DNA of 6,192 bases, taken from the NCBI GenBank assembly GCA_017411125.1, contig JAFPNP010000002.1:1-6192 (forward strand). The letters run 5' to 3'. Position numbers and translations under genes: made by a program. This document shows positions 1-5,308 of the stretch, piece after piece. Every line of letters begins with the position of its first letter. Positions within the stretch are counted from its first letter, which is position 1. The stretch comes from Kiritimatiellia bacterium (GTDB lineage Bacteria > Verrucomicrobiota > Kiritimatiellia > RFP12 > UBA1067). The notes under the pieces are model-generated. The model was not told the origin of the DNA and made no database searches. It saw nothing but the letters and a program-made list of their open reading frames with translations.

Positions 1-434
1 AAGGCGCGACGTCTGCAAGGCGTGTTCCAGGCATGACCTCGATGCCATGCAATATGTCGCCGGCAGTCTTTTTGACGGCGCCGCAGGAATGGTTCTCGGC
101 CGCGCGAAATGGAAATTCACTGGGCAAATCCTGATAAAGCGTCCCTCCGAAGAAAACGTTGACGGCCTGAAGCCCCCGGCAGATGCCAAGCACCAGCACC
201 TCGTGCCGCACGGCGGAGCGCAGGAGCGCGAAATCGTAGTCGTCGCGCAGGCGATTGACGCCGCCAAGCCTCGGCGTACCGGGAAGGCTAAATGTCCTCG
301 CCGCCCGTAAGCAAGAGGAGGTCGAGCTTCGCGACGGCCGCGTCCAAGGCGGGCGGGGGTGCGTGGCATATCACGACGGGCGCGGCGCCGGCAGCCGCAA
401 GGCCACACTTTAGAAACGTTCTTCTGTTTGTCAT
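1..434 (-). pseudogene. Broken peptidase C26 / gamma-glutamyl-GABA hydrolase-like gene with Tat-like signal, runs off left edge
   Basis: This is not one open frame. From ATG at 434 the first frame gives 48 residues: a twin-arginine-like start (MTNRRTFLKCGLAAAGAA), then a stretch ending in LDLLLLTGGEDI, then TAG at 290-288. The LLLTGGxDI motif is typical of class-I glutamine amidotransferase-like C26 hydrolases. After the TAG the same frame briefly reads PSRYAE, resembling the family's DIxPxxYGE. The homology then moves to the +1 frame from about 268 (LGGVNRLRDDYDFALLR) and stays open to base 1, with the nucleophile motif LGICRG (Cys codon 181-179) and GGTLYQDLP. The usual N-terminal segment of roughly 40-60 residues (IGIT...Y...AGG) is also missing between the signal and the TGG motif. 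It follows the GH20 gene by 36 nt with its own Shine-Dalgarno, so it was probably the next operon gene. A recoded frameshift or a sequencing error is the alternative. The family call is firm; the status as pseudogene is likely. Confidence 0.8.
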
Positions 435-442
435 CAAACGGT

Positions 443-447
443 CTCCT
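443..447 (-). promoter_or_regulatory. Ribosome binding site of the C26-like gene
   Basis: The minus strand reads AGGAG eight bases before the ATG at 434. This intact site, together with the Tat-like peptide that follows, fixes the start of the broken gene even though its frame closes after 48 codons. Confidence 0.7.
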
Positions 448-470
448 GTCGTCCTCCGCACCTGTCAAGA

Positions 471-2012
471 TCACTTGGCCGGCGCAACCTGAAAGTTGCG
501 GTAGCCGGTATCGCGGTAGTCCGTAATCTTCATGTCGTGCCCTACAAGGCGGAGCGAACGCTGGAAAGAAACACCGTGCGAAACGGGCGAACCCCACGCC
601 GCATTGGATCCCAGCTTGTACATCTTCTCCCAAGACGTGCCGGAAAGAGTGTGCCACGTGGTCTGGATGAAACCGAATCCGCCGTTTTTCGCGAGGTATT
701 CGCCCATGGGCACCATCGCCTTGTAGTTCATCCACGGGCAACCCGCAACGGAAAAACCCTTTTGCGCGAAATGCGCCATGGTTGGCCACTCCACGCCGTT
801 CTTGCCCTTGACCTTGTCGTAATACTGCCAATCGCAGATCACAATATCCTTCGACAGCCCGTCCAGAATGGCAGGAGCGTCCTTGCCGCCGAACTTGATG
901 AAGCCCTCCCAGCGCGGATCCGACTTGTCAAGCAGCATGTCATGCCACATCATCGCCCTGGCTCCACGCGCCTTCAGGAAATCCGAAAGCCCGTTGAAGT
1001 GCTTCAGCGCCAATTCGGTCTTGGGCGTCTTTGCGCACTCCGGGCACGTCTGCGCCCCGAACGCCTCGTCGCATCCAATGTGGAAGAACGGCGGGCTGCC
1101 GAAGTCCTCGTGCATTTCGGCGATCAACTCCCTGAGCACGCGCTGCGTTTCGGGGTTGGAGATGCACCAGCACCATCCGTCTCCGCCATCGGCGCCAAGC
1201 TCGCCGCTCGCCTCAGGCTCGAAAAGCGGCCCGTATTCCGGATGGAAGTCGAGTGCGCTGTGCTTGATCGTATTGCCGCGGGACGACGAGGCGTGCCCGT
1301 AGCAGTTGATCATCGGAACGAGCGTGATGCCCAAATCCCTGCCGACCGCGACGAGACGCCTCACCTCGCTTTTCGTAAGATAGGCGTCGGGCCACGGCCA
1401 CCACGGATGCTTCTCGCTCTTGTACATTCCCCAAGGCTCGACGATGGCGTAGTTGAACTTCAGAAGCGCGGCCAGACGGATCGCCCGCTCGATCTGCTGG
1501 ATACGCGTCTCGGGGAAACAGCATAGATGCACGGCGCGGAACGCGAGGTGCGGCCTGTCCGAGATCGAAAGCCTCGGCATGAGGCGCCCCTCCGTCTTGA
1601 ACGTCCCGCGCTTGTCTATGGCGAGCTGGCGCAGAGTGTACGAAGCCCAGCGAGTACCGGCCAGAGTGTTTGCCGCTATCTTGACGCCGTTCGAGTCCAC
1701 GCTTGCCGCATACGCTTCGGGGGATTCGCGCACCGCAAGCTCGGTCCTGCCCGGCGACACCTTCGGCGCCGCGTCGCCGAACCACTCGCCGAAGTGCTTT
1801 TCAAGCCACTTTGCGGCAGCGGGGTCGGGGCACTCCAGCGTGACGGTCGTCGCCGCGTCGAACGGCACGAATGACTTCTGCTCCAGCTTGGCAGTCTGGC
1901 ACTCGGGCGACAAATCCCTCTTCGGCTGCAGCGAAACTGCGTCCGGTGCGGTGCAAGCTGAAATGCCCGCCATGGCGACGGCGGCACATACGATTCTGGA
2001 TGCGGCTTTCAT
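471..2012 (-). CDS. GH20 beta-N-acetylhexosaminidase-like lipoprotein
   Basis: Predicted exported glycoside hydrolase, 513 aa. Residues 1-20 form a signal peptide ending in the lipobox ISAC (Cys20), so the protein is probably lipid-anchored. Residues about 40-150 look like the GH20b-type N-terminal domain (GVKIAANTLAGTRWASYTLRQL). Residues about 150-470 form the GH20 TIM barrel: the substrate-binding Arg region RPHLAFRA (153-160), PMINCYGH (233-240), SNPETQ (285-290) and the catalytic pair in HIGCDE (311-316, D315 and E316). In GH20 the Asp orients the substrate 2-acetamido group and the Glu is the general acid. The usual motif is HxGGDE, so Cys314 is a substitution. Conserved-type Trp residues follow (DWQYY near 394, TTWHT near 453). 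The active-site half is cysteine-rich (HLCC, NCYGH, WCWC, CPEC). ATG at 2012 is preceded by AAAGGA; the gene starts 15 nt after the SIS stop, so the two are probably co-transcribed. Likely substrate is terminal GlcNAc or GalNAc; the exact glycan cannot be read from sequence. Confidence 0.9.
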   Translation of the reverse strand: MKAASRIVCAAVAMAGISACTAPDAVSLQPKRDLSPECQTAKLEQKSFVPFDAATTVTLECPDPAAAKWLEKHFGEWFGDAAPKVSPGRTELAVRESPEAYAASVDSNGVKIAANTLAGTRWASYTLRQLAIDKRGTFKTEGRLMPRLSISDRPHLAFRAVHLCCFPETRIQQIERAIRLAALLKFNYAIVEPWGMYKSEKHPWWPWPDAYLTKSEVRRLVAVGRDLGITLVPMINCYGHASSSRGNTIKHSALDFHPEYGPLFEPEASGELGADGGDGWCWCISNPETQRVLRELIAEMHEDFGSPPFFHIGCDEAFGAQTCPECAKTPKTELALKHFNGLSDFLKARGARAMMWHDMLLDKSDPRWEGFIKFGGKDAPAILDGLSKDIVICDWQYYDKVKGKNGVEWPTMAHFAQKGFSVAGCPWMNYKAMVPMGEYLAKNGGFGFIQTTWHTLSGTSWEKMYKLGSNAAWGSPVSHGVSFQRSLRLVGHDMKITDYRDTGYRNFQVAPAK

Positions 2013-2020
2013 CAGCGCGG

Positions 2021-2026
2021 TCCTTT
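2021..2026 (-). promoter_or_regulatory. Ribosome binding site of the GH20 gene
   Basis: AAAGGA lies eight bases before the ATG at 2012. It begins just after the TGA (2030-2028) of the upstream SIS gene and shares one base pair region with it, which favours coupled translation. It supports the ATG that gives an intact lipoprotein signal. Confidence 0.7.
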
Positions 2027-2027
2027 C

Positions 2028-2780
2028 TCACAGGCACTTGACGAGCGGCTTGTACTTCGCCAGATACGCAGCGTTCTTCTCGTCGCCGCCCGGAGCGTTG
2101 GCCGAGTTCCACACCGGCGGCACGATGCCGCGCTCCACGCACTGGCGGCACGTCTCGATTTCGAGGAGGTGCGCGATGGTGAAATCGACGACGTTCGAGA
2201 CGGGCCCGATCGGCGTCGTCATTCCTGGCACGGTCACCACGGCGTCGCCCACGGGGTTGTAGTCGTCGATGCACACGTCCGCGTAGTCGAAGAGGTTCTT
2301 GCCGTTCGGGTGGCGGATGAAGTGGTCCTTCGGCATTTCGTTCTGCCAGTAGGACGATGCGACGGCAATGATCTTGCATCCGCGCTTCTTGCACTCCTCC
2401 GCCGCGTCGATCGTCGCGGGGTTGATGCCGATGTTGTGGAAGAAAAGGACCACATCGCCCTCTTTCACGTCGTAGTACTTCACGATGGACGCGCCGAAGT
2501 TCACCGTGCGCTCCAGCGCCAGATACTTGAGCGCCTGGTTGAACACGGAAAGCGCCGTCTCCATCATAGGGTTGATGTTGGCGAGCCCGCCCGCACGGAA
2601 GAACATCTCGCCCATCGCGAGCGTGGTGTGCCCGCCGCCGGCATAGACGTTGATGAGCTTGTCCGCCGCGATGGCGTCCGCCATCAACGTGGCGGCGGCC
2701 TTGATGTTGGCTTCCTGCTTTTCGGCGACTTCGCGGATGTTCGCGATCGCCTTGTCGATGTAGCCGTAGTCGTTCAGCAT
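2028..2780 (-). CDS. SIS-domain sugar isomerase-like protein, UPF0309 type
   Basis: Cytoplasmic protein of 250 aa. The fold is that of SIS domains, which bind (usually phosphorylated) sugars. Visible family marks are NVYAGGGHTTLAMGE (44-58), FFRAGGL (60-66), the second Rossmann strand with NPATIDAAEECKKRGCKIIAV (120-140), RHPNGKNLFDYADVCIDD (156-173) and the C-terminal PPVWNSANAPGGDEKN (221-236), which closely resembles the UPF0309 signature. A longer reading frame continues upstream to 2957, but the ATG at 2780 is chosen because AAAAGGAG ends seven bases before it, and the upstream extension is Arg-rich and lies inside the neighbouring gene. What is odd: the usual SNSGRN phosphate-binding stretch is HNIGIN here (115-120), and the Ser residues of the RHSSGK region are replaced (RHPNGK). 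It may therefore act on an unusual or non-phosphorylated sugar. It lies between the TIM-barrel gene (34 nt) and the GH20 gene (15 nt). Isomerase or amino-sugar role is inferred from context. Confidence 0.85.
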   Translation of the reverse strand: MLNDYGYIDKAIANIREVAEKQEANIKAAATLMADAIAADKLINVYAGGGHTTLAMGEMFFRAGGLANINPMMETALSVFNQALKYLALERTVNFGASIVKYYDVKEGDVVLFFHNIGINPATIDAAEECKKRGCKIIAVASSYWQNEMPKDHFIRHPNGKNLFDYADVCIDDYNPVGDAVVTVPGMTTPIGPVSNVVDFTIAHLLEIETCRQCVERGIVPPVWNSANAPGGDEKNAAYLAKYKPLVKCL

Positions 2781-2787
2781 TTTTCTT

Positions 2788-2795
2788 CTCCTTTT
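2788..2795 (-). promoter_or_regulatory. Ribosome binding site that decides the SIS start
   Basis: AAAAGGAG on the minus strand, seven bases before ATG 2780. It is the strongest Shine-Dalgarno of the cluster and rejects the earlier in-frame start at 2957, which would overlap the TIM-barrel gene by more than 140 bases. Confidence 0.8.
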
Positions 2796-2814
2796 GTTTG
2801 CCTTGAATCGTCCG

Positions 2815-3843
2815 TCACTTGCCCAGCACGCGCCGGTAGTTGTCGCCGATCGCGTCCCACAGCTTGAGCGCGTCCGGCGCGCCCACCACCGTTCCGTATC
2901 CACCGCGGTACGTCCATGCCGCGAGACGGTCCACGCCCTCCGCCGCCGCGATGTCAACCCAGCGGGCGATCTGCGCGAAATCCTTCGGCTGCTTGTAGTA
3001 GCCCATGAGCCAGCGCTCAGCCTTCTTGCCGTATTTCCGCGCGATCGCGACGGTGCGGCGCGTGATGTCGAGGTAGAAATCCTCCGGCAGCGCCCAGTTC
3101 ACGATGGTCGTGGAGAACACGTCGAAGTACGGGCACGCGCCCACCATGTCCCAGTTGTCGTAGCCGCGGTATTCCGAGACGTAGTATCCGTTCTGCGTGG
3201 CGTGGACGCAGCAGGTGATTTCGAGATTCGGGTCGATCGCCTTGAGCGCCTTGGAAGTGTCGGCAAGCACCACGAGCGCCTCGCGCCAGCGGAACTGCTT
3301 CACGTCGTTCGTCATGTAGCGCGGCATGGGATAGCCGTAATAATCCTCGAAACGCTTGCGGCAGACGGGGCAGTAGCACGTCCAGTCGTCGGCGACGCCG
3401 CCGGTGATGGAGGCGATTCCCTTCGGGAAGGCATAGTGCGGCTCGTCCCAGAAGAACCCATCCGGCTTCGCCTCGCGCGCAAGCGTGACGCAGAAATTCT
3501 TGAAGTAGTCGCGGTAGGAGTTTGTGTTGAAGCAGGCGTAGGGCAGCTTCTCGCCCGTGAGCGCGGAGACCTGCCGGTTCTCGACATTGTCCTGCAGAAA
3601 CTTGGACACCTGCTCACCGCCGAAATACTTTCCGTTGCCCCACGGATCGACGAGCACGCGAAGACCGAGTTCGTGCGCCTTGTCCACGATGGCCGGGATG
3701 TTCGGCCGCCAGAAATCGAAGTCGAACTCCGTCACGGCCAGGACGACCTGCGTGACGCCGTGCGCCTTCATCTCCTTGAAGTCCGCCTCGGCGTGCTCCA
3801 CGTAGTTGAGCCCGTAGTAGCTTATCGAAGTCTGCGTTATCAT
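2815..3843 (-). CDS. Predicted cytoplasmic TIM-barrel glycosidase-like protein, family not identified
   Basis: 342 aa with no signal peptide or membrane segment, so probably cytoplasmic. The pattern of alternating hydrophobic strands and helices looks like a TIM barrel: VTQVVLAVTEFDF (30-42), LGLRVLVDPWG (59-69), KPDGFFWDEPHY (126-137), LEITCCVHA (207-215), FDVFSTTIVNW (240-250), RLAAWTYRGG (306-315). D133 and E134 in FWDEPH sit at the end of a predicted strand and are the best candidates for catalytic acids. CYCPVCRKRF (156-165) follows; such Cys clusters before an RF/KF helix occur in several poorly characterised GH42-like or hypothetical glycosyl hydrolases, where metal binding is possible. 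The closest class I can name is a hypothetical glycosyl hydrolase with GH42/GH5-like clan character. It starts inside the carrier gene's stop (ATGA overlap) and has AAAGGA seven bases upstream, so it is translationally coupled to sugar import. It may hydrolyse or rearrange the imported sugar. The fold is fairly sure; the reaction is unknown. Confidence 0.75.
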   Translation of the reverse strand: MITQTSISYYGLNYVEHAEADFKEMKAHGVTQVVLAVTEFDFDFWRPNIPAIVDKAHELGLRVLVDPWGNGKYFGGEQVSKFLQDNVENRQVSALTGEKLPYACFNTNSYRDYFKNFCVTLAREAKPDGFFWDEPHYAFPKGIASITGGVADDWTCYCPVCRKRFEDYYGYPMPRYMTNDVKQFRWREALVVLADTSKALKAIDPNLEITCCVHATQNGYYVSEYRGYDNWDMVGACPYFDVFSTTIVNWALPEDFYLDITRRTVAIARKYGKKAERWLMGYYKQPKDFAQIARWVDIAAAEGVDRLAAWTYRGGYGTVVGAPDALKLWDAIGDNYRRVLGK

Positions 3844-3856
3844 TTTGCTTTCCTTT
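3840..3856 (-). promoter_or_regulatory. ATGA start/stop overlap and embedded ribosome binding site
   Basis: The carrier's TGA (3842-3840) and the TIM-barrel ATG (3843-3841) overlap as ATGA. The Shine-Dalgarno AAAGGA (3856-3851) is made by the carrier's last Lys/Arg codons, seven bases before the ATG. This arrangement is typical of termination-reinitiation coupling. Confidence 0.8.
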
Positions 3857-5207
3857 CTTTCTTTTCAAACAGATGCTCCAGCTCTTCGAGCGACATCCCC
3901 TTCGTCTCGGGGATGAAAAGCGTCGTGACGAAATACAGCGCGCCGTTCGCCGCGAAGAAAAAGAACATCGAAGACCAGCCCCACGCCGCAACCCACGGAC
4001 GGAACCAGGACGCCAGCCCCCACGCGACGAGCTGGTTCATGAAAAGGGCGACCGCCATCCCGTTGGCGCGTATCCGCAGCGGCATCAGTTCGGACAACAC
4101 CAGCCACACGCACAGCCCCGGCCCGAGCGCGTAGAACGTCTGCATCACGAAGAACGCGCACATTGCGAGAAGCCCGGTGACGTTGTTCGCCTCCACCCCG
4201 AAACGCTCTATCGCGAGGAACACGCATCCAATCGCCGCAAGGCCCGCCGTCATGCCGGCCGTGCCGACCTTGAGAAGCCACGTGCGACCCTTGCGGTCCA
4301 CGAGCGCGGCGGCGGCGATCGTCACGAGCATGTTCGTGAGCTTCACGGCGAGCTGTCCCCAGTTGGCGAGAATGCCCTCGAACCCCGCGCCGTTCAGAAT
4401 CGTCACCAGATAGCTCGTGAAAGAACTCATGCCCGTCGTCTTGTTGAACGTCAGCACTAGGCACGCGAGCAGAAACGGCACGACGTAGCGCCGCCGCAGC
4501 AGGCCGCGCCATCCAGCCGCGCCGCACGCCGCGCCGGAAAGGCGCGTGTCCTCACGCGCCGCTAGCGCGCCGCCATCCCGCCGTGCCGCCAGCCAAACCG
4601 GGCTTTCAGGAAGACGCAAGCTCCCCGCGAAAAGCGCAGCGACTGGAACCATCGTCCACCAGAAGTTAGCGCCCCACGCCGCAACCTTGCCGGCGGCGTC
4701 CGCAGTGTCCGCCGCGCCGAACACGGTCGCCACCAGACATCCCGCACCGGCGGCGACAACGAGCCCAAGGCCGAGACAGAACTGGAACACGCCCGTGCCG
4801 CGCCCGCGTATGCCGGGCGGCAGCGTCTCGGTCAGATACATCGGCATGACAACGGCCATATACCCCGCGCTCATCCCCTGCAGCATCCTTCCCGCATACA
4901 GGACGTGAAACACCCCCGGCGAAAGACTCACCACTGGAATCGCCGCGAGGAACATCGCTGCGGACACAGAAATCATCCGCTTTCTGCCGAAGCGCTCCGC
5001 AAGAACGCCCGCCGTTAGCGTCGCGACGATTCCGCCGAGAAGAACCGCGCCCACGATGTGGCTTATGTGTGCGTCGGACAGCACGCCCATCGCTTTCATG
5101 TACGGCTCCGCCGCCGCTATGACGCCGAAATCGACGCCATAGAGCAGCCCTCCCAGCCCTGCAATGGCCAAGAGATAGCGAACCGACAAACTGGACTTTT
5201 CTTCCAC
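3840..5207 (-). CDS. MFS transporter, sugar porter family
   Basis: Inner-membrane carrier of about 455 aa with twelve predicted TM helices. Sugar-porter marks are present in order: TM1 LGGLLYGVDFGVI (18-30); motif A AERFGRKR (70-77); GRMLQGMSAGYMAVVMPMYL (106-125) with E127 and RGRG; PESPVWL (200-206) after TM6; the second motif A VDRKGR (303-308); SELMPLRIRANG (372-383); and PETKGMSLEELE (433-444). The TM7 position that usually reads QQxxG is FNKTTG (254-259), so the usual sugar-contacting Gln pair is replaced. The TM6-TM7 loop is short and holds a hairpin-element peptide (AREDTRLSG). GTG at 5207 is chosen because TM1 then begins about ten residues in, as in the family, and a promoter-like -10 lies just upstream. 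No Shine-Dalgarno precedes it. TTG at 5189, preceded by GGAAG, is an alternative, as is GTG at 5294, which would add 29 residues running through the promoter and hairpin. First gene of the operon; probably imports the sugar released by the GH20 enzyme. Confidence 0.9.
   Translation of the reverse strand: MEEKSSLSVRYLLAIAGLGGLLYGVDFGVIAAAEPYMKAMGVLSDAHISHIVGAVLLGGIVATLTAGVLAERFGRKRMISVSAAMFLAAIPVVSLSPGVFHVLYAGRMLQGMSAGYMAVVMPMYLTETLPPGIRGRGTGVFQFCLGLGLVVAAGAGCLVATVFGAADTADAAGKVAAWGANFWWTMVPVAALFAGSLRLPESPVWLAARRDGGALAAREDTRLSGAACGAAGWRGLLRRRYVVPFLLACLVLTFNKTTGMSSFTSYLVTILNGAGFEGILANWGQLAVKLTNMLVTIAAAALVDRKGRTWLLKVGTAGMTAGLAAIGCVFLAIERFGVEANNVTGLLAMCAFFVMQTFYALGPGLCVWLVLSELMPLRIRANGMAVALFMNQLVAWGLASWFRPWVAAWGWSSMFFFFAANGALYFVTTLFIPETKGMSLEELEHLFEKKERKAK
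4527..4560 (-). repeat. Palindromic element copy 2, inside the MFS gene
   Basis: The minus strand at 4560-4541 reads GGCGCGTG-AGGA-CACGCGCC, a perfect 8-bp stem with an AGGA loop. From 4557 to 4527 it aligns without gaps with the copy upstream of the MFS gene: the first ten bases (GCGTGAGGAC) are identical and, by my count, 22 of 31 bases match. It encodes the loop peptide REDTRLSGAA between TM6 and TM7. Chance similarity in GC-rich DNA is possible. Confidence 0.5.
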
Positions 5208-5214
5208 TGCGTCA

Positions 5215-5243
5215 AGTATAACACAGTTCCCCGCGAAACGCAA
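5215..5243 (-). promoter_or_regulatory. Predicted sigma70-like promoter of the five-gene operon
   Basis: On the minus strand TTGCGT (5243-5238) and TATACT (5220-5215) are separated by 17 bases. The -10 has five of six consensus bases, the -35 only three. There are seven bases between the -10 and the GTG at 5207, so transcription would start at or next to the start codon. This is the only AT-rich, promoter-like site in the gap between the upstream gene and the operon. Confidence 0.6.
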
Positions 5244-5278
5244 CGCCGCATGGCAGGGCTGCGCGTCCTCACGCAGCC
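5244..5278 (-). repeat. Palindromic element copy 1, upstream of the operon promoter
   Basis: The minus strand at 5278-5257 reads GGCTGCGTG-AGGA-CGCGCAGCC: eight Watson-Crick pairs and one T-G wobble around an AGGA loop. It ends directly at the -35 of the predicted promoter and lies about 30 bases after the stop of the upstream gene. It shares the GCGTGAGGAC core with the copy inside the MFS gene. No T-run follows, so a classical intrinsic terminator is unlikely. It might be a dispersed repeat, a protein-binding palindrome or an RNA-stabilising hairpin. Confidence 0.55.
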
Positions 5279-5308
5279 ACTCGCGCGCCGCCACAACTCA
5301 TCAGGCGT

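Noticed and set aside
288..290. TAG as a reassigned sense codon
   Set aside because: Readthrough alone would not restore the reading frame, since the homology continues in the +1 frame, and the other genes here show no in-frame TAG.
537..2262. Plus-strand open frames of 329 (537-1526) and 269 (1453-2262) codons opposite the GH20 gene
   Set aside because: Same reason: no motif, no Shine-Dalgarno, Arg- or Ser-rich composition, and full overlap with a GH20 gene whose signature residues are all in place.
2781..2957. Upstream extension of the SIS protein to 2957
   Set aside because: The added 59 residues are Arg-rich, overlap the TIM-barrel gene and precede an ATG with a strong Shine-Dalgarno at 2780.
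2794..4134. Plus-strand open frame of 446 codons opposite the TIM-barrel and carrier genes
   Set aside because: It is Arg/Val/His-rich with no recognisable motif, starts without a ribosome binding site and lies opposite two well-supported genes. Long antisense frames are expected in GC-rich DNA.
5257..5278. Hairpin as a rho-independent terminator of the upstream gene
   Set aside because: No T-run follows the stem on the minus strand, and a near-identical hairpin occurs inside a coding sequence.
5208..5294. N-terminal extension of the MFS protein from GTG at 5294
   Set aside because: It would translate the hairpin element and the predicted promoter, has no ribosome binding site and adds 29 non-hydrophobic residues not expected before TM1 in this family.
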